Shown here piece after piece: positions 7,782 to 14,896 of a stretch of 21,385 nucleotides of DNA. The notes under the pieces are model-generated. The model ran no database searches, was not told the origin of the DNA, and saw only the letters and a program-made list of their open reading frames with translations. Source of the stretch: a bacterium (lineage in GTDB: Bacteria; UBP14; UBA6098; JAFGQG01); the NCBI GenBank assembly GCA_016930435.1, contig JAFGGQ010000030.1, positions 1 to 21,385 of the forward strand. The letters run 5' to 3'. Both the position numbers and the translations under genes were made by a program. Position 1 is the stretch's first letter; each line of letters begins with the position of its first letter.

Positions 7782-10061
7782 TCAGTTAAGTATAAAATTA
7801 ACGGTATCCGCCGCCTGGTTGCCGGCATTGTCCTTTGCCCTGAAAATAACGGTGTGAATCCCCTTCGGGAGATGGTTCTCCGGATAATAGCTTATCTTGC
7901 CCTCAAAGGGATGATATTCACCCACCACCCAGGTATCATCAAGGTAAATCTCCGGCAGGTTCTGTTCTGAAAATCCGCTCAAATTATCGCTGATCCTTGC
8001 CGAAATCACCGTGGGTGATTTGGAATAGACAGCCCCTTCGATAACAGAGGGACTTATCTCAGGGCGTATGGTATCGCTTATCAGGCAAAGAATACTGGTT
8101 GTAGTGATCCGCCCTCCGATTTCGTTTCGGAGGGTATCAATCAGGTTCCCAATAAAATCAAAGGAGGAATCCTCATATTCAGCTATAACCAAGCCTTTTC
8201 TCAGCCTATCTGTTATCCCTTTTCCTATCTTTAACCAGATTTCTACCGGTTGGTCGAAAATGAATCCTTCTGGTTCGATCCTCCAATATTTCATGGCGGG
8301 AAGGAGGTCGATTTGCATTTCACCCTCTTCAATAGTAATATAGGTTTCCGTGAATACCGCTCCCGGCGGAACATCAAGGGTAACTTCGCGGCAGGCGGTT
8401 TGTATTTTGCTGCCCTTACCTGGCTTAAGAAGGTAATATTGCTTTATGCTCTCCGTTTGCTGGGAAATGCCACTGGGGTTTGTCCAGTTTATGCTCAGGG
8501 AAATCTGTGATGCCTTGGGATTTGGTTTTATTCGGGTAAAATAGGTAGTAGGTGATTGTGCATTGATTATCCCGGAGTGCTCGCTCAGGATGTGGTTTTG
8601 AGGGTCTAAATAACGTACCCAGGCAAATGGATTGGTTTGGATAAATGCTGAGAATTCGATTTCTACGATGAACAAATTCTGAAATAGACGCCATCTAATA
8701 GTCGGTTCCGGAAAGCTTTCAAAGTATTTTTCGGGTGGTGTAGCGCACCAGTATAAGGGGAAAGGGTAATCCATGCTTTTACTGCTGATTTCCAGGATTT
8801 TAACCGAAGCGCTATCGGGCAGGGCTATAAAGAATTCCGATTTTCCCTCACGGCGAGGATTAGCAGATGTCCACTTCCCCTTACCCAGATTTTTTCTCCA
8901 CTGCAGGTTGCGGTATATTGTAGTGTCACAGAGGTCCAATGTCGCCCACCATCCCCCTTCGGTCTCTTCGCAGTAGAAGGATATTGCGCCGGGTACGCTC
9001 CTGATAAGCCTGAATAACAACTCACATTTCCCGCCTGAATGGTCCTCCCCGACTATCCTAACGAGGCTCGTATCCTGAGAAAGTTGGGAGGCTTTAAGTG
9101 TTCCCGCTCCGGGTTCAAGTTTTCCCCAAAAGGGCATGGTAGCTCCGGCAGTGATGAAAAGCTGGTGATATCTCTTACCCATCCATCTTTCCAGATCCGT
9201 ATTCCATACCCGGTTTCGCAAGGGCCCCTGGGAATTTTGGAATTGATCGTACCCCGTCTGGAAGAGAAGGGAATCGTTCAGGTAAAGTCTGTATTGGTAT
9301 AATCCGAAGCCGTTAGGATTTTGGTCGTCCTGATAATCTTCGGCGCATAAGGCAAATCCCACTTTCCCCCAGAAGTAAACCGGGTCGTTAATGGTGTAAA
9401 AATTTCCTTCCCGGAGTTGAGCCTGAAATTCAACGGGTTCTAAGCCCCCGTTGATCAATGCATCTTCGTTCAGAGGAATAATGGTTAGGGTTTTTATTAT
9501 GGGGGGTTTATTATCTGCCATTGAAAATCCATGGTTTAAGGGATTAAGGGCGGAATTGTCTTCTGCTCTCAGTTCGAAGTGAAGGTGAGGAATAATGGTT
9601 CCGGTATTTCCGCAATAACCTATCAACTGACCACGGGCCAGTGGAAATTCATCTGCCTCAAAGCGGAGTTTTAAAGTATAACTCTTTATTTCGGCTTGAA
9701 CCTGCCGGACATATTTATCTAATTCCGGATAATAGCGGTCCAGGTGCGCGTAAACTGCGATTTTTCCATCCAGGGTTCTGAAGTAAAGTGCCTTTCCGTA
9801 ATTCCAGACGGTGATCTCCACCCTCTCAACATATCCGCTATCCAATGCAAATACCTCCATTCCCCTGCCTTCGGGTGCACGAAAATCAATGCCGGCATGA
9901 AAATGATCCGAACGGTATTCACCGAATACAGAACTCAAACCGTTATTTCCAGGGAGCACTTCAGCGTATTGCCCCCATAAAACGGTCAGAGGTATCAAGA
10001 TTAAAGGAATGACCAAGTAAAAAAGGGATTTATGGCAATATGTTATTAAGTGTTTACCCAT
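7782..10061 (-). CDS. Large exported M23-family (LytM) metallopeptidase with ZU5 and Ig-like domains
   Basis: 759 aa, probably a periplasmic or surface peptidoglycan endopeptidase. A hydrophobic signal or anchor (about 12-30) precedes the LytM domain, which has H53-x-H55-A-G-I-D59, YAHL (H106) and HLHFE (H159, H161). The zinc ligands H55, D59 and H161 are therefore all present, so it should be active. A long beta-rich middle region (about 190-550) is unassigned. Residues about 555-660 look like a ZU5 domain (LDVPPGAV, YITIEE, IEPEGFIFDQPVEIWLKI), and about 663-759 an Ig-like/Big fold ending NAGNQAADTVNF. It is the last gene of a minus-strand operon, 15 nt after the PorV/PorQ-like gene. No T9SS sorting tail is seen. 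Confidence 0.87.
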   Translation of the reverse strand: MGKHLITYCHKSLFYLVIPLILIPLTVLWGQYAEVLPGNNGLSSVFGEYRSDHFHAGIDFRAPEGRGMEVFALDSGYVERVEITVWNYGKALYFRTLDGKIAVYAHLDRYYPELDKYVRQVQAEIKSYTLKLRFEADEFPLARGQLIGYCGNTGTIIPHLHFELRAEDNSALNPLNHGFSMADNKPPIIKTLTIIPLNEDALINGGLEPVEFQAQLREGNFYTINDPVYFWGKVGFALCAEDYQDDQNPNGFGLYQYRLYLNDSLLFQTGYDQFQNSQGPLRNRVWNTDLERWMGKRYHQLFITAGATMPFWGKLEPGAGTLKASQLSQDTSLVRIVGEDHSGGKCELLFRLIRSVPGAISFYCEETEGGWWATLDLCDTTIYRNLQWRKNLGKGKWTSANPRREGKSEFFIALPDSASVKILEISSKSMDYPFPLYWCATPPEKYFESFPEPTIRWRLFQNLFIVEIEFSAFIQTNPFAWVRYLDPQNHILSEHSGIINAQSPTTYFTRIKPNPKASQISLSINWTNPSGISQQTESIKQYYLLKPGKGSKIQTACREVTLDVPPGAVFTETYITIEEGEMQIDLLPAMKYWRIEPEGFIFDQPVEIWLKIGKGITDRLRKGLVIAEYEDSSFDFIGNLIDTLRNEIGGRITTTSILCLISDTIRPEISPSVIEGAVYSKSPTVISARISDNLSGFSEQNLPEIYLDDTWVVGEYHPFEGKISYYPENHLPKGIHTVIFRAKDNAGNQAADTVNFILN

Positions 10062-10076
10062 TTCTGACCGGAAAAG

Positions 10077-10970
10077 CTATTCAATAAAACCGACACTGAT
10101 CAGATGGGAAAATCCCAGGCTGTTTCGATAGGGTACAAAGGCATAGTCGAAGGTGAAATTGCGGTACAAAAAACCCACTCCGGCGGAAATGCTTCTGGTA
10201 TCGTGGCCAATTATATACCCTCCCCGCAGCTCCAGCCATTCGATGAGTTGATACTGAGCGCCCAGTGCGTACAGAAAATCGCTGAATTCAGGTTTTATTA
10301 GGTCGAAACCTACCATGAGTGCCGGATCGGGACTGATAAAAGATACCCCTGCCCGATATACCTTAGGCATGGGGAATTGATAATCCAGAAAGGTAAAATC
10401 TTTTCCGAAATTGCATACCGAGCCGCCCAAATTTACCGTTCGGCCCTTTATATTCTGTCTGATCAATATCCCGAAATCGGCAGTATTATTGGAAGCATCT
10501 TCATAATCGATGCGTTCATAAAGATATTTATAACGGGCGCTCACCGTTACGATATTCTTGATGGTATAACCCAGGTTGAACCCCAGGTATAGATTGTGAG
10601 AGGTAAAGGTTCCCAGTGGTTCCGGGGAGGCAATGGTTCTCTTCTCGATATCGTCAATACTGGAAAGGAAGAATTCGGTACCGAGATTAAAATTTTTCTT
10701 GCGCCAATAGAGACCGGCGGAATTGTTATGGATCCCCTGGAGGTGGAAATTGTACATGAGATTTGCGGACAGCCCTTCTTTAAGAACGGTTGCAGCCGGG
10801 TTGAACTGCATTGTATTGGGATAGGGCATTCCGGCGTTCACTTCGGCCATGGCGGCAAGGTTTGCGGATTGGGGATGGAGGAGATACACCGAACTGGGTT
10901 GATAGCTAAATGAAGGAATAGGAAATATCAATCCTAAGCAAATAATTATTGACAATATACTTTTATTCAT
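10077..10970 (-). CDS. PorV/PorQ-family outer-membrane beta-barrel protein
   Basis: 297 aa from ATG 10970, chosen because GGAG (read on the minus strand at 10980-10977) lies six bases upstream. An ATG at 10985 would overlap the preceding stop by one base. A signal peptide ends near SFS at about residue 22. The mature N-terminus (ANLAAMAEVNAG, MQFNPAA) is a divergent form of the G-x-x-N-PA segment of PorV/PorQ proteins. The rest is made of amphipathic strands with frequent aromatic ends and finishes ISVGFIE, a barrel-like C-terminus. PorV shuttles T9SS cargo and PorQ is an associated barrel; this protein could be either type or a paralogue with another role. It lies between a transglutaminase-like gene and an M23 endopeptidase gene. 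Confidence 0.72.
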   Translation of the reverse strand: MNKSILSIIICLGLIFPIPSFSYQPSSVYLLHPQSANLAAMAEVNAGMPYPNTMQFNPAATVLKEGLSANLMYNFHLQGIHNNSAGLYWRKKNFNLGTEFFLSSIDDIEKRTIASPEPLGTFTSHNLYLGFNLGYTIKNIVTVSARYKYLYERIDYEDASNNTADFGILIRQNIKGRTVNLGGSVCNFGKDFTFLDYQFPMPKVYRAGVSFISPDPALMVGFDLIKPEFSDFLYALGAQYQLIEWLELRGGYIIGHDTRSISAGVGFLYRNFTFDYAFVPYRNSLGFSHLISVGFIE

Positions 10971-10984
10971 GTTAAGCTCCATCA

Positions 10985-12160
10985 TTATTCTGATTGGTAT
11001 GCTTCGACGGGTTTATAACGGAGCCAGAATTTTTCCTGGCCCATCTTTTCGGGAGATGGTACTATCTGAAAAGTAGTCTCTTCACCGGCAGTTAATTCCA
11101 CCACATCCCAGAAGGACTGAGAGGTATTCCCACCGGACACGAAGTATTGTCCTTCGCCCATATAAAAAGAAGCCTTACCCTGGCTGTCGGTATATCGGTG
11201 AAGAATAGGCCGCAGGGCTCCGAAATTAAATACGGAGACCCAGACATGAACGCTTTCGCTTTCAGCCTGGACTGTTAAGAGGGATGGTTGCCGGTAGTTG
11301 AAGGTGGAGTTTATAATCCCATAGTGTTTTTTATTTTTGTAGATGTATTCGTTATCATTCTGAGGGTCGAGGGGGCCGAAGGAGGAGGCAAGGATAACGG
11401 CTGCCCTTTTTGCGGCAAGATTGAACCAGGCATCGTCAAGGCTGGGTTTGGGTTCACAGGCGCCGGTATAGTGCCATTTCCCATCTGCCCATACTTCGGT
11501 CCAGGCATGATTGTTATCACCGGTTGCCCAGTAAGGTGTCCATGCTTCCCGGGCAGGTATTCCCACAGCCCTTAATGCACAAACGTAAACGATCATCATC
11601 TCCTCGCAGCGGCCATAACCACTGCGGAGGGTTTCAAATACACCCTGATCCTGACGCTGGGTCTGCTGGAAACGAACCCGCTCACCACACCACTTGTTTA
11701 TCTCCACGGCTACCTCTGACATGGTAGTGAGGTCTTTTACTATGGGTTTCAGTTTGCTGTAAAGATAAGGTCTCCAGGCTTCTACTGGCTCCTGGGACAC
11801 ACGATAGGGCAGCACATAATGTAAAAAGGTTTCTTCATCATACTCCTTCCCCCACCAGAACTCCTTACGGAGATTATAAGACAAGGAGACATCGTTGATC
11901 AGGAATTCACGGGAGACGGTAGCCAGGTCGCTGGGGGGCATATTTGCGATCAAAAAGCAAAGTCCATCCAGAATACCGTCAGCGGCATAACGGATGGCAT
12001 GGACCAATTCCGGAGCATTATCGCCTGCTTTTTCAAGGTTTTCGAATACCTTATCCCGGTAACGGGCAGGAATAATTTCCTCTAAATCGTCCCATCCCTC
12101 AGACCATAGCAGCCCGGCGAGACCAAGGATCATTAAGAAAAGCACGGTGTTTCTAATCAT
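10985..12160 (-). CDS. Exported transglutaminase-like domain protein
   Basis: 391 aa with a signal peptide (about 1-20). The transglutaminase-like core has the catalytic Cys in GYGRCEEMM (C185) and His in NNHAWTEVW (H218). The third triad residue, usually Asp, falls in WHYTGACEPKP, where the expected position reads G/A and the nearest acid is E236; I recall similar GACEP segments in related bacterial proteins. The N-terminal 150 residues are helical, and the C-terminal part (about 290-391) is beta-rich and may be carboxypeptidase-regulatory-like. Likely roles are peptide cleavage or crosslinking in the envelope. It is the first gene of a three-gene operon with a PorV/PorQ-like protein and an M23 peptidase. 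A -10-like box ends only about 10 nt before the ATG (see promoter). Confidence 0.82.
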   Translation of the reverse strand: MIRNTVLFLMILGLAGLLWSEGWDDLEEIIPARYRDKVFENLEKAGDNAPELVHAIRYAADGILDGLCFLIANMPPSDLATVSREFLINDVSLSYNLRKEFWWGKEYDEETFLHYVLPYRVSQEPVEAWRPYLYSKLKPIVKDLTTMSEVAVEINKWCGERVRFQQTQRQDQGVFETLRSGYGRCEEMMIVYVCALRAVGIPAREAWTPYWATGDNNHAWTEVWADGKWHYTGACEPKPSLDDAWFNLAAKRAAVILASSFGPLDPQNDNEYIYKNKKHYGIINSTFNYRQPSLLTVQAESESVHVWVSVFNFGALRPILHRYTDSQGKASFYMGEGQYFVSGGNTSQSFWDVVELTAGEETTFQIVPSPEKMGQEKFWLRYKPVEAYQSE

Positions 12161-12169
12161 AATTATTAG

Positions 12170-12197
12170 AAAATATGTAAATTAAATTAATTGTCAA
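12170..12197 (-). promoter_or_regulatory. Candidate sigma70 promoter of the transglutaminase-PorV/Q-M23 operon
   Basis: On the minus strand TTGACA (12197-12192) is followed after 16 nt by TATTTT (12175-12170). Initiation about seven bases downstream would fall near 12163, only a few bases before ATG 12160, giving a leaderless or nearly leaderless mRNA. Confidence 0.45.
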
Positions 12198-12265
12198 CAT
12201 ATAAGGTTGCTCGGATAATCACCAGTATTAATATTTGGTGTAAAGGGGATAGTGTTTAAATTTGG

Positions 12266-12327
12266 TTAATGAAAAACTTGTAAAAAACAGGCAAAATTTT
12301 TTAAGTGAAAATATAAAGCAGAATTTA
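12266..12327 (+). repeat. Dispersed 62-nt intergenic repeat, copy 1
   Basis: Matches the reverse complement of 21054-21115 at 55 of 62 positions without gaps. The central 23 bases (12278-12300, starting TTGTAAAAAACAGGC) are identical. It ends 126 nt before the phosphoesterase ATG and points toward that gene. No coding potential was seen. Confidence 0.75.
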
Positions 12328-12373
12328 ACTATGATAACTGTACTTGTATCTTATTGTTATTTAATTATATAAT

Positions 12374-12401
12374 TTGACTTTTTAGTATTTATTCTTAAAT
12401 T
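12374..12401 (+). promoter_or_regulatory. Candidate promoter for the metallophosphoesterase gene
   Basis: TTGACT (12374-12379) and TAAATT (12396-12401) with a 16-nt spacer, 46 nt downstream of the repeat copy and 52 nt before the ATG. The surroundings are very AT-rich, so alternative -10 boxes (for example TATAGA near 12409) are possible. Confidence 0.33.
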
Positions 12402-12453
12402 ACTTTTTATAGAATATCCAAGTTATTTCTATACCCGGTATTGGAGATTAGAT

Positions 12454-14457
12454 ATGAAAAAAAATGGGGTCCTTTATATTACATTCAGCCTGGCTATCTT
12501 GTCCGCAACCCTAATAGCTGATCCACTGCCCTTTTTTGATAATTTCAACGATGGGGATTTCGACGGATGGGAGGTTTATGATATCGCCCCTTACGAAGGT
12601 GGACCATCTAACTGGACCGTTATCAGCGGTGTTTTAACCCAGACCAGCAATATTTATACGACCGAGAATGAATATGAGGTCTATACAGGAACCCGGATCA
12701 TAACCGGTGACTCCACATGGTCCAATTTTTCCTTTAATGTAGAATTGAAATCCACCGATAATGATGGCGTGGGATTGCTCTTCCGCTATCGGAATCAGGG
12801 TGACTATTACCGCTATATCCGGGTAGAAGATCCAGGTAACGGAGGGCCATTCCGCAGACTGCAACGCTGTGACGGCGGGGTCTTCACTACCCTGGCCGAG
12901 GACCTTGACGCTTTCTCTTATCCCCCTAATTTCTTCTGCACAACGGTGTGGGTTTCCCGGGATTCATTGAAAATATTTGAGGAGGGTATATTAGTGCTGA
13001 GTGCTCAGGATGACGCTTATCCCGAAGGCCGATTGGGTTTCATGTGCTACGCTAATGGCGGCTCTTTCTTCGATAATGTGATGGTTCTTCCGGAACTGGT
13101 CATCGACTCTTCAGCCAGCGCTCTCAGGGCAGGTCCCTATCTTCAAAACCCCACAATCAACTCCATTACTATCATGTGGGAAACTGCCTCTGAAACAACC
13201 GCAAAGCTTTACTGGGGCACATCACTATCTTATTCAGATTCCATGACTGTTCCATCCGGTACCATCCAATCGGTACTCCTGGAAGGACTTCTCAATCATA
13301 CCCGGTATTATTATGCCCTGCGCCTCGGGGGAGACATCATCGCCGGACCGGATTATTATTTTGAGACGATGGTGGATCCCGAAACACCATATCGAATGGC
13401 AATTTGGGGGGATAACCGCACGGATTATATTACCCACGAAACGGTGATTAACGCAATGATTACAAGAGAACCTCACCTGGCCATTAACGTTGGCGATGTA
13501 GTTACCTCCGGCGGGGTATATGAGCAATGGGTCAACGAATATTTATGGCCGGCGCGGAATCTGCTCAAAAATACAGCCAGCTTCATCTCTATCGGTAACC
13601 ATGAAAATGATGCCGACTGGTATGAGTATTATGTCGAACAACCCGGAAACGAACACTGGTACTCGGTAAGATATGGCCCAGCATACCTTATCTTTATTGA
13701 TACCAACCGTTTGTATTTTCCCCTTTCCGAACAGTACAACTGGCTGGTCGATGAGCTGTCCGGCCCGGAAGCCCAATCCGCACCCTGGCTGATGGTTTTC
13801 CATCACCATCCACCCTATTCTGAAGGATGGGATTCGCCCGGTTATAACGGCGAACCCAATATTCGGAATTACCTGGTTCCCCTTTATGAATACTATAACG
13901 TAGATTTTGTTTTCGCCGGGCATACTCACGATTATGAACGGGGTTCCAAGGAAGGCGTAAATTACATTATCACCGGTGGCGGCGGCGCGGCTTTGGACTC
14001 CTGGCAGCAGGAATGGGAATATATCGATATCTATCATTCCATCTATCACTATATTCTGCTGGATATTGATCAGGATTACATTATATATCGTTGTTATGAC
14101 TGGGAAAATATGCTGGTGGATTCCACCCTATTCGGGATATATATCGAGAACGCCCAGGCGGATCCCAAAATACCCGGGCAACTGGAGATATTGAGCACTT
14201 ATCCCAATCCATTCAATAGCGCAATCAGAATCAATTATTCAGTACCTGAACCGGCAAGGGTGGATATCTCCATTTATAATATGGCGGGATATCAAGTGGC
14301 GAAAATTGCCCAGGGAATGGTCTCTCCGGGGGTTCATACAGCTATCTGGGAAACCTGCGAAACCAAGCGCCGGAAGCAGGTACCCACCGGTGTTTACCTG
14401 GTTCGATTGAGCGGTAATGGAGATACCGTGGAAGAAAGGATCACCCTGGTTAAATAA
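12454..14457 (+). CDS. Secreted metallophosphoesterase (purple-acid-phosphatase-like) with T9SS sorting domain
   Basis: 667 aa. The signal peptide (about 1-22) is followed by a concanavalin/LamG-like jelly-roll (about 25-215: FDNFNDGDFDGWE, VGLLFRYRNQGDYY), a fibronectin-III/PAP-N-like domain (225-305) and a calcineurin-like phosphoesterase domain (about 312-545). Metal-site motifs are WGDN (D320), NVGDV (D348), GNHE (N382, H383), FHHHPP (450-454) and GHTH (H490, H492). The tail from about 580 is a T9SS type A sorting domain with YPNPFN (583-588), ending PTGVYLVRLSG...ITLVK. It probably hydrolyses phosphate esters outside the cell and is attached or released through T9SS; the first domain may bind carbohydrate. 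GGAG at 12443-12446 supports the start. It appears to be transcribed alone. Confidence 0.9.
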   Translation: MKKNGVLYITFSLAILSATLIADPLPFFDNFNDGDFDGWEVYDIAPYEGGPSNWTVISGVLTQTSNIYTTENEYEVYTGTRIITGDSTWSNFSFNVELKSTDNDGVGLLFRYRNQGDYYRYIRVEDPGNGGPFRRLQRCDGGVFTTLAEDLDAFSYPPNFFCTTVWVSRDSLKIFEEGILVLSAQDDAYPEGRLGFMCYANGGSFFDNVMVLPELVIDSSASALRAGPYLQNPTINSITIMWETASETTAKLYWGTSLSYSDSMTVPSGTIQSVLLEGLLNHTRYYYALRLGGDIIAGPDYYFETMVDPETPYRMAIWGDNRTDYITHETVINAMITREPHLAINVGDVVTSGGVYEQWVNEYLWPARNLLKNTASFISIGNHENDADWYEYYVEQPGNEHWYSVRYGPAYLIFIDTNRLYFPLSEQYNWLVDELSGPEAQSAPWLMVFHHHPPYSEGWDSPGYNGEPNIRNYLVPLYEYYNVDFVFAGHTHDYERGSKEGVNYIITGGGGAALDSWQQEWEYIDIYHSIYHYILLDIDQDYIIYRCYDWENMLVDSTLFGIYIENAQADPKIPGQLEILSTYPNPFNSAIRINYSVPEPARVDISIYNMAGYQVAKIAQGMVSPGVHTAIWETCETKRRKQVPTGVYLVRLSGNGDTVEERITLVK

Positions 14458-14479
14458 AAACCGTATTTCATTAACCCCC

Positions 14480-14503
14480 AAGGGTGGAAAATAATTCCCC
14501 CTT
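14480..14503 (+). terminator. Hairpin downstream of the metallophosphoesterase gene
   Basis: AAGGG-T-GGAA (14480-14489) pairs with TTCC-CCCTT (14495-14503), nine base pairs with one bulged T and a five-base loop. There is no following T-run, so it is either a weak terminator or an mRNA 3'-end stabiliser. Confidence 0.35.
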
Positions 14504-14582
14504 AAATACCCTCTGTATTTCCAAAAATATCCTTGTATTTATGGATTTTTTAGCTTTAATTCTCATTGAACAACCTTGATTT

Positions 14583-14708
14583 ATGATGAAATTATTCGGT
14601 ATTATTCTTGTCTTACTCATGTTTAACCCCTTTAATGGCACTCTGCTGGCGCGAATTCAGAACCTGACCTATCGCAAAACAAACGAAGAAAGGACTAACA
14701 TAGAATAA
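14583..14708 (+). CDS. Possible small exported peptide or 5' remnant of a gene
   Basis: Frame of 41 codons beginning MMKLFGIILVLLMFNPFNG, which looks like a signal peptide with possible cleavage near LLA at residues 21-23, followed by a short polar tail. After the TAA at 14706-14708 the same frame stays open to 14855 and would encode a hydrophobic segment (IIIKIFIDALGVIIYIIITG) and a basic tail (RKRK). It may be a small secreted peptide, a gene broken by a stop codon, or chance. No Shine-Dalgarno was found, and a good promoter overlaps the second half, which argues against the longer version. Confidence 0.28.
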   Translation: MMKLFGIILVLLMFNPFNGTLLARIQNLTYRKTNEERTNIE

Positions 14709-14757
14709 TACCAGATCGAGTCCATTGAAAAAGGTTATATAATTATTAAGATATTTA

Positions 14758-14786
14758 TTGACGCTTTGGGGGTAATTATATATATA
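14758..14786 (+). promoter_or_regulatory. tkt: Candidate sigma70 promoter of transketolase
   Basis: TTGACG (14758-14763) and TATATA (14781-14786) are separated by exactly 17 nt; TATAAT also occurs at 14783-14788. Initiation near 14794 would give a leader of about 100 nt. Confidence 0.5.
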
Positions 14787-14896
14787 ATAATAACAGGGCT
14801 TAGAAAGAGAAAACATGTTTTTCAAAAGAAGCGTTTTTATTGTCGGTATAGTTAACCGGTTATCTTTCAATCTATTAAAAAGAAAGGTGTACACTT

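Larger units (their letters stand above)
12161..12453. other. Divergent intergenic region (about 290 nt)
   Basis: AT-rich spacer between the minus-strand transglutaminase operon and the plus-strand phosphoesterase gene. It holds a minus-strand promoter (12170-12197), a CACCA/TGGTG inverted repeat (12220-12224, 12236-12240), one copy of a 62-nt dispersed repeat (12266-12327) and a plus-strand promoter candidate (12374-12401). Confidence 0.6.
14458..14896. other. Gene-poor stretch before transketolase (about 440 nt)
   Basis: Contains a bulged hairpin after the phosphoesterase stop (14480-14503), a short interrupted signal-peptide-like reading frame (14583-14855), a good sigma70-like promoter (14758-14786) and a perfect TAACCGGTTA palindrome (14853-14862) in the presumed tkt leader. 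The AT-rich minus-strand frame here has no supporting features. Confidence 0.6.

Noticed and set aside
10971-10985. Start of the PorV/PorQ-like protein at ATG 10985
   Set aside because: GGAG six bases before ATG 10970 fits better, and the shorter form begins with a typical MNK signal peptide.
13543-14049. 168-codon open frame on the minus strand
   Set aside because: Fully antisense to the metallophosphoesterase catalytic domain, which has clear motifs; the translated product shows no recognisable domain.
14613-14894. 93-codon minus-strand frame upstream of tkt
   Set aside because: AT-rich composition explains its Asn/Tyr/Leu/Phe-rich product; it overlaps the tkt promoter and leader and has no Shine-Dalgarno.
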